Shown here piece after piece: positions 9,105 through 18,457 of a stretch of DNA of 64,000 bases. The DNA comes from Paenibacillus ginsengihumi DSM 21568 (lineage in GTDB: Bacteria > Bacillota > Bacilli > Paenibacillales > NBRC-103111), in contig NZ_KB905558.1 in NCBI RefSeq assembly GCF_000380965.1, positions 1,080 to 65,079 of the forward strand, written 5' to 3'. Position numbers and translations under genes: made by a program. How positions within the stretch are numbered: position 1 is the stretch's first letter; every line of letters begins with the position of its first letter. Under the pieces are notes generated by a model. That model made no database searches and had not been told where the DNA came from. It saw only the letters and a list, made by a program, of their open reading frames with translations.

Positions 9105-9115
9105 CCATTCTCGGC

Positions 9116-10009
9116 TTACGACGTCTTCTTCTCCTCCGGAGGCAGCAGGACGATTCGCCCGTCCTCCAGCTGCACTCTGACCTTGTTGGAGTCTTTGATG
9201 CCGACGGACTGCAGCATGTCGGACGGAATTTGCAGGCGTCCCGCCCTGTCGATCACCGCATATTCCACATGCGATTCCTCCTCCGCCGCAGCCGTTCCTT
9301 CCTCGAGCTCGCGCAGCTCGTCGGCGTACGATTTGCGCCGGATCATCTCCGAGGACGTCTTGCCGTCGCGAATGGCGACGACCCGGTCGACCTTTTTGGC
9401 CAGCAGCGGGTCATGCGTCACGATGACGACCGTAAGCCCCATGCTCCGGTTGAGCTCGCGGAACAGATTGAGAATCTGGTTCGCCATCTTCGTATCAACC
9501 GAGCCGGTCGGCTCGTCGGCCAGCAGCATCTTGGGCTGATTCGCCAGCGCAATGGCGATCGCCACCCGTTGCTGCTCGCCGCCGGACAGCTGGTGCAGCC
9601 TGTTTTTTCTGCGGTGGCTCAGGCCGACCGCCTCCAGCAGTTCCAGCGCGCGCTCCCGCTTGCGCCGGCCCTTGAGCAAGATCGGCAGCTCCACGTTCTC
9701 CTGCGCCGTCAAGTAAGGAATCAGGTTGCGGGCATTGTTCTGCCAGACGAATCCGACCGTTTCCCGCTTGTATTTGACCAGATCGGCTTCGGTGAATTTC
9801 AGCAGATCCTTTCCGTCCACGGTCAGCTGGCCGGCGGAAGGGCGATCCAAGCCGCCAAGCATATTGAGCAGCGTCGATTTGCCGCTGCCGCTGTTGCCGA
9901 TGATCGCCATCAACTCGCCTGCCTCGACGTGCAGGTCAAGCCCCTGCAGAGCGACGACCTCGAGATCGGCGACCTTGTATATTTTGACCAGATTGTCACA
10001 ATGGATCAT
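9116..10009 (-). CDS. ABC transporter ATPase with C-terminal AbrB/SpoVT-like domain
   Basis: About 297 residues. The first 230 are a LolD/MacB-type ATPase with Walker A GNSGSGKST, signature LSGGEQQRV and Walker B MLLADEPTGSVD. The last 50 residues (YAVIDRAGRLQIP ... GRIVLLPPEE) resemble a SpoVT/AbrB swapped-hairpin half, which normally dimerises and binds DNA. The start is uncertain: the ATG at 10009 lies 12 bases after GGAGG, while the ATG at 10021 touches it. The ribosome site overlaps the stop of the permease gene, so the two are coupled. This is the second ATPase of the operon. Confidence 0.88.
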   Translation of the reverse strand: MIHCDNLVKIYKVADLEVVALQGLDLHVEAGELMAIIGNSGSGKSTLLNMLGGLDRPSAGQLTVDGKDLLKFTEADLVKYKRETVGFVWQNNARNLIPYLTAQENVELPILLKGRRKRERALELLEAVGLSHRRKNRLHQLSGGEQQRVAIAIALANQPKMLLADEPTGSVDTKMANQILNLFRELNRSMGLTVVIVTHDPLLAKKVDRVVAIRDGKTSSEMIRRKSYADELRELEEGTAAAEEESHVEYAVIDRAGRLQIPSDMLQSVGIKDSNKVRVQLEDGRIVLLPPEEKKTS

Positions 10010-10025
10010 ATGCGCAAGCATCCTC

Positions 10026-12941
10026 CTAATCTTCGCCGAGCTTGACGGCTTGGTGAATTTTGATGCGCGACAGCATCGCGGCGAGAATCGTCAGGCCAAT
10101 GCCGAGCATGATGACGACGAGAATGAACAAATGCTGCTGATCCCGCGGATCGAAGGTGACCTGGAACGGCGGCACCTGGCCGGCCGATTGCAGCGACAGC
10201 TGGAACATCGGCACGAACAGCCGGCTCGTCGCAACGCCGAGCAGCAGCCCGATGACGACAGCCGCTCCGCTCGTGAGCAGCTGCTCGCCGACCAGCATCG
10301 AGAGCAGCTGGCGGAAGGAGATGCCCATCGCGCGCAAAATGCCGAGCTGCAGCACGCGCCTCGACAAGGTCAGCACCCAATAGAGCAGGAAGCCGCAAAA
10401 GCTGATCATAATGGAGATCAGGAAGCCCAGCGTCATCGCGCCGTTGATCGCCAGCTGGAACGGATCGTTTTTCACCCGGATCAGCTCCTGGCGGGCGTCC
10501 TTCAGGCTGGTAACGGGAATGCCGCGCTCCTCCATCGCTTCATACAGTGTCTGGCTCGAGGCGTCCGGCTTCAGCTTCAGCCACACATGATACGGCTCGA
10601 GCGCCAGATTGTTCTGAATATAGGACAGATGCCCAACGATCAGCATCGGGTAATTGGCTTTCGGGCTTGCGTTGCCGCTTGGCGCCGCGGACGACGCTGA
10701 CGCGCCCAGGCGCGGATTCGGATTCCAGGAAGGCCAGTAATCGACGATGCCGTAAACGTTGAACATCGCATCCTCCACGCCGGACCAGCCGGCATACAGA
10801 TGGTCGCCCGGCTTAAGACCGTACTGATCTGCCAGCGATCGCGAGATCAGCACCGCCGACGGGTCGCCGGCCATCAGATTCAAATAATCGTAGAAATGGT
10901 GCTCGAGCAGACCGTCGCGCATCCACGCCGTCATGCCGAAGTCGTCCGTATCGATGCCCATCAGCGTGGCCGTGCCGCGTTCCTTGCCAGCTGTGAAGGC
11001 CGCCTCCTGCTTCACGAACACCTTCGCCGCGTGCTCGACGCCCGGAAGCTGCGCGATCGGCAGGAACGGCGGCTCGGAAAACTGCACCCGCTTGGGCGCG
11101 ACAGGCGGCTGATCGGCGGCATTGTCGGCCGCTTCCTCCTCCTCCCCGTTCTCCATCCCTTCCATGCCGGGCGGCGGCGCATCGTTCTCCCATTTGATCT
11201 GCATCGCAATGTCCGCCCCGCTGGTGTACAAAATCTTTTCGCTGGCGTTCTGATTGATCGTACGGGCCGCGCTGGCACTGAACATTCCCGTCGCCAGGGT
11301 GACGCTCAAAAACACCATGATCGCCTGGTACTGCACGGTCGAGCGGCCAACCTGCAGCAGCGTCGAATACAGCGAAGGCGGCCACAGACGGCGGCCGAGC
11401 CAATAGATGAGCCGGATCAGCAGCGGATACAGGCGCAGGATCGCAAACGCGCAGCCGAGAATAAACAAGGCCGGCACGAGGAACAGCAGCGGATCGATCT
11501 GCACGTCTGCCGCCTCGAGCCCGAGCGACTGCAGGTCGTTCATCCGGCCGCGGAACGTTTGCAGACCGTACAGCGAGACCCCGACGAGCGCCATATCCAA
11601 ATAATATTTATGCCACAATGAGCGGCTGAGCTGTCTGGCCATTTGCTGCTTGTGCCCGACGATGGTCGCGCGGGTGGCAGCGAGCACCGGCAATAGGGTC
11701 ATTACAACCGATGCCGACACCGCGAGCAGGCCGTAACGGTACGCTTCCCGGCTGAGCTCCACCTTGAGCGCGGCGCGCTGCACGAATTCGAGAAAGCCGT
11801 TGGAGGCGCCGAGCAGCTTCGTCAGCAGCATGCCGAGCAGCGGCCCGATCGCCAGCGCCGCCGCGCCAAGCAGCACTCCTTCGGCCAAATAGCTCAGCAC
11901 GATCTGTATCCGGCTCGCCCCGCGGCTGCGCAGCACGGCGATCTCCGTCTTCTGCCGCTCCACGATCAGATTGGACACCATGAACAAATAATAGGCCAGC
12001 ATGATCATCACCGGGACGTTCAGCGACCAAAGCATCAGCTTGAGCCTGGCTTCCTTCACATAATAGCCGCCGAGCGTCTGCAGCGCGTTCGCCTTCAGGT
12101 TGGCTGTGCCGAACTTTGCCAGCAGCTCATTCTCCGTCTGCTGATACGCCGAGACGAATCGCGGAATCGCATCCAGCGTGAACGCGCTGTAGTCGATAGC
12201 CGTGTACCAGATGCTGGAGCGGACCGGAAGCGTTCTTTCCTCCATGAACGTTTGCTCGAACAGGTCGAATGGGAGCAGGAAGCTGCTGCGGTAATTGGAC
12301 AGATGGTTGTACCAATACACATCGTCGTATTCCTTGCGGTCGATGACGCCGACGATTTTGAATTTCAGCGTGGCGGTCGCGTCGCCGGCGATCACGAACT
12401 CGTTGCCGACGACCGTCTTCAGATTCGTCAGCGCGTCCGAGACGACAAGCACCTCGTATACGCCGTTCACTGGCTCCGGCTTCGGCCATTGTCCGTCGAT
12501 CAATACCGCATGCTGCTCCAGATCGCTCATGCCGACGACATCGACCATCCGGTTTACGGTCGCATCCACCCTGGACGGATCGGCCGGCGCCAGCTTGTAG
12601 CGGTCGGTCGCCCTCTCGATCATATAGGTCTTGATCGGCAGGCCGATGCGGCGGTGCGTCTCCTCCGTCATATATCGGTCGGCCTCCCGGAACCGGGTTG
12701 CCACCTCCTCCGGCGCCAGCTCACCCGTCGTAAAGACGGAGGTCCAGAACACGCCCGGGTATTGTCCGCTCGTCTCCTGAAGCTGCTCCAAATCCTTGAT
12801 CAGCATCCGGTGCAATATGGCGTCCGTATAGATCGGCATGCTGCTCGTCAGCCCGACCGAAATGACGAGCCCGAGCAGCAGACTGAGCTCCAGCCATTTG
12901 TTTTTCGCCATTTTGCGCAACATCATGACCACTAACGCCAC
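10026..12941 (-). CDS. FtsX-family ABC transporter permease (MacB-like)
   Basis: A 971-residue membrane protein. A first membrane helix (about 18-36) and a large extracytoplasmic domain (to about 300) precede FtsX-type helices at about 300-440, more helices to 560, a second outer domain, and a final FtsX block (about 835-960). The FtsX signatures VLRSRGASRIQI and ILRAMGIS are both present. It should couple ATP hydrolysis to extrusion of a substrate with the adaptor encoded upstream. An acidic stretch with EEEE near residue 600 lies in the second outer domain. The GTG start has GAGGTGA 6 bases upstream. It follows the adaptor gene by 11 bases and overlaps the next ATPase ribosome site. Confidence 0.9.
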   Translation of the reverse strand: MALVVMMLRKMAKNKWLELSLLLGLVISVGLTSSMPIYTDAILHRMLIKDLEQLQETSGQYPGVFWTSVFTTGELAPEEVATRFREADRYMTEETHRRIGLPIKTYMIERATDRYKLAPADPSRVDATVNRMVDVVGMSDLEQHAVLIDGQWPKPEPVNGVYEVLVVSDALTNLKTVVGNEFVIAGDATATLKFKIVGVIDRKEYDDVYWYNHLSNYRSSFLLPFDLFEQTFMEERTLPVRSSIWYTAIDYSAFTLDAIPRFVSAYQQTENELLAKFGTANLKANALQTLGGYYVKEARLKLMLWSLNVPVMIMLAYYLFMVSNLIVERQKTEIAVLRSRGASRIQIVLSYLAEGVLLGAAALAIGPLLGMLLTKLLGASNGFLEFVQRAALKVELSREAYRYGLLAVSASVVMTLLPVLAATRATIVGHKQQMARQLSRSLWHKYYLDMALVGVSLYGLQTFRGRMNDLQSLGLEAADVQIDPLLFLVPALFILGCAFAILRLYPLLIRLIYWLGRRLWPPSLYSTLLQVGRSTVQYQAIMVFLSVTLATGMFSASAARTINQNASEKILYTSGADIAMQIKWENDAPPPGMEGMENGEEEEAADNAADQPPVAPKRVQFSEPPFLPIAQLPGVEHAAKVFVKQEAAFTAGKERGTATLMGIDTDDFGMTAWMRDGLLEHHFYDYLNLMAGDPSAVLISRSLADQYGLKPGDHLYAGWSGVEDAMFNVYGIVDYWPSWNPNPRLGASASSAAPSGNASPKANYPMLIVGHLSYIQNNLALEPYHVWLKLKPDASSQTLYEAMEERGIPVTSLKDARQELIRVKNDPFQLAINGAMTLGFLISIMISFCGFLLYWVLTLSRRVLQLGILRAMGISFRQLLSMLVGEQLLTSGAAVVIGLLLGVATSRLFVPMFQLSLQSAGQVPPFQVTFDPRDQQHLFILVVIMLGIGLTILAAMLSRIKIHQAVKLGED

Positions 12942-12952
12942 AAAGCGTCACC

Positions 12953-13972
12953 TCAATTGTTCAAAATCACCTTTTGCCCTTCCTTCAGCCCCTTGCGGAT
13001 CTCGACCTCTGTCGCCGAGACGACGCCTTTCTCCACATCGATTTCCTTGCGGCTCTCGCCTTCCATCACCTGCACGTAATCCCGTCCCATATAAGAGCGC
13101 AGGCCGACCCGCGGAATGATCAGCACATTATCGCGCTTTTCCGTGACGATGGTGATGTCCGCCGATTCGCCAATCGCCGCGTCCGCAGGAAGACCGGCCA
13201 CATCGATGACGATGGACTTGGCGTTTTTTTCCTGGATCGCCTTGACGTCGGACTGCGGAGCCGTCGCCGGAATTTGCACGACCTTGCCGGCATACGTCGC
13301 GTTCTTGTAACGGACCTCGGCGGCCATCCCGATCTGAATGCCGGTCAAATCGGCCAAATTCGCAAATTCGTACGTCAGCTTCATTTGCTTCGGATCGGAG
13401 ATGGTGACGAGCTGCTTGTATGCCTGAACGGAGTCGCCCTCCTTGATCGGCTCGATGTAGGTGACAATGCCGTCCACGCCGGAGACGAGCTTCGTCTTCT
13501 CCAGCTGCCGGCGCAGGTGCTCAAGCTCCAGCTTCTCCTTCTCGACGTCCAGCGCCTTCAGCCGGATCTCTCTGGCGTCGCCCAGCATCCCTTCCTTCGC
13601 CTTCTCCAGCATGATCTCGGCCTTCTCCACCTCGATCTGCTGCTGGCGAATCTTGTTCTCCAGGTCGCCGGTATCCAGCTGGGCGATGACGTCGCCTTTC
13701 TTGACCTCGCTGCCAAGCGTCACATTCATGCTCGATAACCGGCCGCCCGATTCGGTGAAAAACAAATACTCCATCTTATCGGATGCGAGCGTGCCGACGC
13801 CCGTCACCTGCTTCACGATCGAGCCTCTCCTTACCTCATACAGCTCGAAATTTTCCTTGGCCGGCTTGACCAGCGGCGGCTTCAGCGCCTCCTCCTCCCT
13901 GGGCAGCAGGCTGCAGCCCGCAAGCGACGCCGATAGCGCCAGAGCGCACACTGACTTCGTCATGGCGCGCAA
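12953..13972 (-). CDS. MacA/HlyD-like lipoprotein adaptor of the efflux pump
   Basis: About 339 residues. The N-terminus has a lipoprotein signal ending SASLAGC (Cys20 from the chosen start), so it is anchored outside the membrane. A beta-barrel/lipoyl half (KKGDVIAQLDTGDL), a charged coiled-coil hairpin, and the second lipoyl and beta-barrel halves follow, as in RND/MacA-type periplasmic adaptors. It probably links the permease to a cell-envelope exit. Start: the TTG at 13972 has GGAGGAAGGG upstream; an ATG at 13963 and a far ATG at 14005, which overlaps the previous gene, are alternatives. It sits between its ATPase and permease. Confidence 0.87.
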   Translation of the reverse strand: MRAMTKSVCALALSASLAGCSLLPREEEALKPPLVKPAKENFELYEVRRGSIVKQVTGVGTLASDKMEYLFFTESGGRLSSMNVTLGSEVKKGDVIAQLDTGDLENKIRQQQIEVEKAEIMLEKAKEGMLGDAREIRLKALDVEKEKLELEHLRRQLEKTKLVSGVDGIVTYIEPIKEGDSVQAYKQLVTISDPKQMKLTYEFANLADLTGIQIGMAAEVRYKNATYAGKVVQIPATAPQSDVKAIQEKNAKSIVIDVAGLPADAAIGESADITIVTEKRDNVLIIPRVGLRSYMGRDYVQVMEGESRKEIDVEKGVVSATEVEIRKGLKEGQKVILNN

Positions 13973-13979
13973 GGCGCGA

Positions 13980-14705
13980 CTACCCTTCCTCCACAATGTG
14001 CCCATCCTCCAATGCGTAGACTTGATCGACGATTTCCATAATCGCCGGGTCGTGCGTCGTCAGGACGATCGTCATGCCTTCCTTTTGCACGAGATCCTTG
14101 AACACCTTCATGACCTGCAGCCCCATCTTGCTGTCCAATTCCGCCGTCGGCTCGTCCGCCAGGAGCAGCGACGGCCGATGGGAGATCGCTCTGGCGATCG
14201 CGACACGCTGCTGCTCGCCGCCGGACATTTCGTACGGACGGTGCTTCATGCGCGCCTTCAGACCGACAAACTCGAGCGCCTGCTCGGCATATGCCTTCCG
14301 CCTCGCAGCGGGAACGCCGGCGATGCGCAGGCCGAATTCGACATTCTCGTAAGCGGACATATACGGCACCAGCGCGAACGACTGAAAGATCAGACCGAGC
14401 TCGGTTCTTCTCAACTCGTTGCGCTGCCGGTCGCTCCAGCGGGTGATATCGTTGCCTTTAAAATAAATCGCGCCGTCCGTCGGCCGATCCAGCGCCCCCA
14501 ACATATTGAGCAGCGTCGTCTTACCGGAGCCCGACCTTCCCTTGAGCGCCACCAGCCGTCCCGGGGAGATGCGCAGATTCGCCCCGCGCAGCGCATGCAC
14601 GGCGGCGCTGCCTTTGCCAAATGTGCGGACGACGCCGACCGCCTCGATGATCGGCGTTTCGTCCGGCGTCACCCTTTGCGGAATTCCGGATACATCGACT
14701 TGCAT
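13980..14705 (-). CDS. ABC transporter ATPase (MacB/LolD type)
   Basis: A 241-residue ATPase. Walker A GRSGSGKTT, signature MSGGEQQRV, Walker B LLLADEPTAELD and the switch HDPAIME are intact. First gene of the four-gene efflux operon, with AAGGAGG 6 bases before the ATG at 14705. It lacks the AbrB-like tail of the fourth gene. With two ATPases and one permease they may form a heterodimer or serve different partners. The upstream region holds SR copy C where a promoter would be expected. Confidence 0.9.
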   Translation of the reverse strand: MQVDVSGIPQRVTPDETPIIEAVGVVRTFGKGSAAVHALRGANLRISPGRLVALKGRSGSGKTTLLNMLGALDRPTDGAIYFKGNDITRWSDRQRNELRRTELGLIFQSFALVPYMSAYENVEFGLRIAGVPAARRKAYAEQALEFVGLKARMKHRPYEMSGGEQQRVAIARAISHRPSLLLADEPTAELDSKMGLQVMKVFKDLVQKEGMTIVLTTHDPAIMEIVDQVYALEDGHIVEEG

Positions 14706-14799
14706 GCGAGACCTCCTTGTCTGTAAGCGCCACACCCTTCCGCGAGGTCTCAGCCCTGCGGGCAGATCCGGCTGCGGACGAATGTAAGCGTTGTCTATT

Positions 14800-14884
14800 T
14801 TGAAAATTTGGCGGTATACGCCGATAAATTTTCAACCCCGCAGGTGACGACCGATGATGAAAGGAATCGCTCGTCATAGGCGTC
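14800..14884 (+). repeat. SR dispersed repeat, copy C
   Basis: A full unit with a perfect outer stem: TTGAAAATTT-GGCG pairs with CGCC-AAATTTTCAA around GTATA. The linker CCCCGCAGG and hairpin 2 (ATGATGA / TCGTCAT, then GGCGTC) follow. It lies in the 327-base gap between the efflux operon and the YesN gene. Apart from the repeat and the terminator, I see nothing certain in this gap. Confidence 0.9.
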
Positions 14885-14913
14885 TACATCCAATGTAAGC
14901 TTTTTCAAGACGC

Positions 14914-14948
14914 AAAAAAAGACACCGATTTGTTCGCAATCAGTGTCT
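14914..14948 (-). terminator. Terminator of the yesM-yesN operon
   Basis: On the minus strand AGACAC-TGATT, a 7-base loop and AATC-GGTGTCT are followed by seven Ts (14914-14920). A textbook intrinsic terminator about 85 bases after the YesN stop. Confidence 0.85.
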
Positions 14949-15032
14949 ATTTGTTAGCTCAAGCGAGCCGGCGCGCGGCATTTAAGCCCGGCTCTGCCGC
15001 CGGAGCCGCCACTCGCTTCAGGGCTGAGCTGG

Positions 15033-16583
15033 TCAGTCCGCGCTCATCTCGACGAATTCCTTCGGCGTGCAGCCGACATGGCGCTTGAACGCCTTGGCAA
15101 ATGCGCGGGCATCGATAAAGCCGACCGCTTCGGCGATTTCGTACACCTTGTGCGAGCCGTCGCGAAGCATCCGCTTGGCCGCCTCCATCCGGATGCGGGT
15201 GAGCGCCTCGGTTAAAGATTCCCCCGTCTCCCGGCTGAACAGATCGCTCAGATAGCTGCGGCTGAGCCTGACGTGGTCGGCGATATCGGACGTGCTCACC
15301 GGCATATGGTAGCTTCGATGCATGAAATCAAGCGCCTTACGGATGAACGGGTTGCGGATGTCCGCCGCCGCGGGGGCCCCGAGCTGAATCGCGATCAGCC
15401 GGTGGGCGGCGGCACTCAACCACTCGAACAGCCGGCTTAGCTCAAGATGGCGCGCGGCCGCTTCGGCCTGACCGTATTCCTGCTCGAAATCGTCCAGCCG
15501 GTACGAGCTGTCCCGCTGCCGCGTCCAGACCGCCTGCAGCTCCAGCAATTCGCGGGCAAAGGACCAGACCAGCTCGGGCTCCGGCCGCGCTTCCTCCAGC
15601 CTGCGCCGCATCCGGCCGAGCCAATGGTCCGCCGCCTCGCGGTTGCATCCCGACAAGGCGCGCAGCAGGTTGTGCCGCTCCTCCCTGAGCAGCGCGGACA
15701 AATCCGGCGGCGCGGCGCGGCGGCTTGCGGCCTGGGGCGCCGCGCGCTCGGCCGGGCTGCCGTAGAAACGGGCGCGGCGCTCATGCTCGTGCCGGTCGGC
15801 CGCTTCCAGCAGAGCAGGCCAATCGGCGATCGGACCGAGCGCGCTGATGAACCAGCGCTCCTCGCCCGCTTCCGCCAGCGACCGCATCCTGCTGCTTACC
15901 CGTTCGGCGCCCGGCTCGCCGCCTGGCTGCTGCTCGAACAGCAGCAGCCAGCACCGCTGGCTGCAGGGCACGGCCGCCGCCGCGTCCGGCCAAATCCGCT
16001 CGGCCGGATGGAAGCGCAGGTCCGAGGCCCACCACAGCATCACGCTGGCGTAAACCGCATGGCCGGGCGCGCCGAACAGCTCCTTAAGCAAAGCGGAATC
16101 GGCCGTTCGCTCGTCCAGCGCGCGCCGGATGTCCAGGCCGAGGCGCGTCTGGCGCGCCGATTCCCACTGCTGCTCGCGGCGCTTGCGCTCTTCCGCTTCC
16201 CGGCGCCTTGCCGTTAGCGCCTCCTTCGCCTCGAGCAGCATTTGCGCCAGCGCGTCCGGCTCCATCGTCGGCTTCAGCATATAATCGTGGACGCCCAGCT
16301 TCATCGCTTCCTTTACATAGTGGAAATCGTCCATGCAGCTGAGCACGACGACGGCGGCGTCGCAGCCCTCCCTGTGCATGCGCCGCACCAGCTCCAGGCC
16401 GTCCGTTCTCGGCATAAGGATGTCGGCCACGACCAGATCGATGCCGCCGCGGCGTACCGCCTCCCATGCTTCTTCGCCGTCTCCGGCCTCGCCTGCCCAG
16501 CGCAAGCCGTGCGCCTCCCAATCGATCATCGTGCGCAGCACCTCGCGGACGATCGGCTCGTCGTCGACAATCAGCACATTCAT
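15033..16583 (-). CDS. YesN-type response regulator with AraC DNA-binding domain
   Basis: A 516-residue regulator. The receiver domain is at 1-120 with acidic pair DD at 7-8, phosphoacceptor Asp54 (VVADILMP), Ser82 and Lys104. A long middle region of unknown fold follows, and two AraC-type helix-turn-helix motifs close the protein (about 410-516: SDIADHVRLSRSYLSDLFS and VGFIDARAFAKAFKRHVGC). It should activate transcription after phosphorylation by the histidine kinase whose stop overlaps its start as ATGA. Homologues usually control sugar uptake ABC operons. No such operon is next to it; the nearest downstream genes are the MacAB-like pump. Confidence 0.92.
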   Translation of the reverse strand: MNVLIVDDEPIVREVLRTMIDWEAHGLRWAGEAGDGEEAWEAVRRGGIDLVVADILMPRTDGLELVRRMHREGCDAAVVVLSCMDDFHYVKEAMKLGVHDYMLKPTMEPDALAQMLLEAKEALTARRREAEERKRREQQWESARQTRLGLDIRRALDERTADSALLKELFGAPGHAVYASVMLWWASDLRFHPAERIWPDAAAAVPCSQRCWLLLFEQQPGGEPGAERVSSRMRSLAEAGEERWFISALGPIADWPALLEAADRHEHERRARFYGSPAERAAPQAASRRAAPPDLSALLREERHNLLRALSGCNREAADHWLGRMRRRLEEARPEPELVWSFARELLELQAVWTRQRDSSYRLDDFEQEYGQAEAAARHLELSRLFEWLSAAAHRLIAIQLGAPAAADIRNPFIRKALDFMHRSYHMPVSTSDIADHVRLSRSYLSDLFSRETGESLTEALTRIRMEAAKRMLRDGSHKVYEIAEAVGFIDARAFAKAFKRHVGCTPKEFVEMSAD

Positions 16584-18313
16584 CCCGCATCCGCTCCTTC
16601 GTTTCGATGCGCCGGCAGCGTCAGGCGCACGATCGTTCCTTCGCCGGGCTTGCCGACAGTATGCATATGATAGGCGTCGCCGTAATACAGCCTGATCTTT
16701 TCCCTGATATGCGACAGGCCGATGCCGCTCATCCGCTCGCGGCCGCCGCCCCGGGAGCCGCCAGCGGAAGCGGACACCGCCTCCTTGCCGCCCCCGCGTT
16801 CGGGCTCGCTCATTCCGACGCCGTTATCCTGCACCTCGCAGATGAGCAGCTCCCGCTCCGGCTCCAGTCGGACGCGCACCGAGATGCGCCCTTCCTTCTT
16901 CGCCGGCTCGATGCCGTGAATGATCGCGTTCTCGACCAGCGGCTGCAGCAGCATGCATGGAATGAGGCATTGCTCCGCCCCGCGCTGGGCCGCGCACTCC
17001 AGGCGAATATGATCGCCGTATCGAAACCGCTGAATTTCCATGTAATCCGAGATAAGCGCGAGCTCTTCTTTCACCGTGATAAAATCGCCCTTTTTGCCGA
17101 GGCTTGCCTGCAGCAGGCGCACCAGCGCCGTTACCGCCTCGGCGATTTGCGGGGTGCGGTGCATTTTGGCCACCCATTTGATCGTATTCAGCGTATTATA
17201 TAGAAAATGAGGATTCAATTGGTATTTGAGCGCTTCCATTTCCGCTTCCTTCTTTAACGCTTCCTCCCGCTTCACCTGCCGGATCAGCTCCTCCAGACGG
17301 TTCAGCATCTGGTTGTAGCTGTCTCCCAGCCCGCCGAGCGGACCTCCCTTATGCAGCCAATACGCCTTCCAGTCGCCGCGCTCGGCCCGTTTCATCAGCC
17401 TCTGGAGCATCGTGAGCGGCTGCAGCCAATAACGCCGATACAATAAACCGCTTACACCAAGCCAAGCGGCGATGACCGCTGACGCGAGCGCCAGCGTGCG
17501 CGGCAGCAGCTCCTGCCCGAAGCGGGACGTCTCGGCAGGCACCTCGACTCGCGAATACCAGGACAGCCACGGAATGTCCAGCCGGCGCTGGGAGATGAGC
17601 CAGCCGTGCTCCGCGCGGACGAACTCGCCGGCTTCCTCGGCCAGCGAAAAGGATGGGGCCGCTTCCTGCTCCTGCTGCCGGAAGACGACGCTGCCGTTCT
17701 GGTCGAAGACGCGATGGCGCTTGACGTACACCTTCTCTGCGGCGGACGGCTTCCACAGCCGGCTGCCGTCGAACGAGAAAATGACCGTTCCGGTCACGAC
17801 GCCGGAGCGCAGATCTACAATAGGCTGCGCGGCAATCCATACGGGCTGTCCGGCCGGTTCCTCCACGGGATACAGCAGCCGCTCGCCGCGCGCGGGAACC
17901 GGCACCTCCCGCGAAGCCAGGGGCCTTACGTCTGCACGTTCGACGGGCGGGGAGCAAATGCGCCCTCCCTCCAGCCGCTCCAGGCAAAGCTCGCTATCGC
18001 CCGGAAGCTTCGCGAGGGTGCGCTGGATCAGCGCGTCCAGCTCCGCCCGCAAGCTGCGCTCCTCCTGCGGCTCCCGGACGGATGGCCCCGACGCGAACCG
18101 CTGCGCGGCGGGCTCGGCGGCCAGCGCCTGGACGGCGCTGTCGATGGCGGCGACCGTCTGGCTCATGCGCAGGGCCGCCTGCTCGTGGAAGAGGCGCAGC
18201 TCCCTCTCCCCCTGCTCGCGGGCGAATCCGGCCGCCCCTGCATAGATGTACGCAGCGATGCCGGTTAATGCAAGCAAAAAAGCGGAGCCTAAATAAACAA
18301 ACAGGCGAAGCAT
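16580..18313 (-). CDS. YesM-type membrane sensor histidine kinase
   Basis: A 577-residue sensor. Membrane helices are at about 8-27 and 268-292, with an extracellular sensing domain between them. A HAMP-like segment and coiled coil lead to the His_kinase (PF06580) motif LNPHFLYNTLN with His365, and the HATPase domain has VENAIIHGI and ENAIIH/GVGMS boxes. A glycine/arginine-rich insert of about 25 residues lies between the N-box half and the last glycine box, probably a flexible loop. The ATG at 18313 follows AAGGAGA. It partners with the overlapping YesN gene. The signal is unknown. Confidence 0.92.
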   Translation of the reverse strand: MLRLFVYLGSAFLLALTGIAAYIYAGAAGFAREQGERELRLFHEQAALRMSQTVAAIDSAVQALAAEPAAQRFASGPSVREPQEERSLRAELDALIQRTLAKLPGDSELCLERLEGGRICSPPVERADVRPLASREVPVPARGERLLYPVEEPAGQPVWIAAQPIVDLRSGVVTGTVIFSFDGSRLWKPSAAEKVYVKRHRVFDQNGSVVFRQQEQEAAPSFSLAEEAGEFVRAEHGWLISQRRLDIPWLSWYSRVEVPAETSRFGQELLPRTLALASAVIAAWLGVSGLLYRRYWLQPLTMLQRLMKRAERGDWKAYWLHKGGPLGGLGDSYNQMLNRLEELIRQVKREEALKKEAEMEALKYQLNPHFLYNTLNTIKWVAKMHRTPQIAEAVTALVRLLQASLGKKGDFITVKEELALISDYMEIQRFRYGDHIRLECAAQRGAEQCLIPCMLLQPLVENAIIHGIEPAKKEGRISVRVRLEPERELLICEVQDNGVGMSEPERGGGKEAVSASAGGSRGGGRERMSGIGLSHIREKIRLYYGDAYHMHTVGKPGEGTIVRLTLPAHRNEGADAG

Positions 18314-18370
18314 CCGGATACCGTCTCCTTCGCACCGGCCGAATCGGCCAGCCGATCATGTTAAAACGAA

Positions 18371-18416
18371 CAAACCCGCGAAGCCACCGGGTGTCAAGCG
18401 GCGGCTCGCGGGTTTG
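18371..18416 (-). terminator. Terminator downstream of the CPIC-motif gene
   Basis: CAAACCCGCGA (18371-18381) pairs perfectly with TCGCGGGTTTG (18406-18416). The minus-strand read continues into a T-rich tract. It separates the small gene at 18458-18730 from the YesM gene. Confidence 0.8.
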
Positions 18417-18457
18417 TCCATTCGCTTCCGGGCGGCATGCCGTCCCGGGCAAAAATA

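Noticed and set aside
14706-14799. A promoter for the efflux operon in the bases between the gene and SR copy C
   Set aside because: TACATT and weak -35 candidates have wrong spacing; no convincing pair could be placed.
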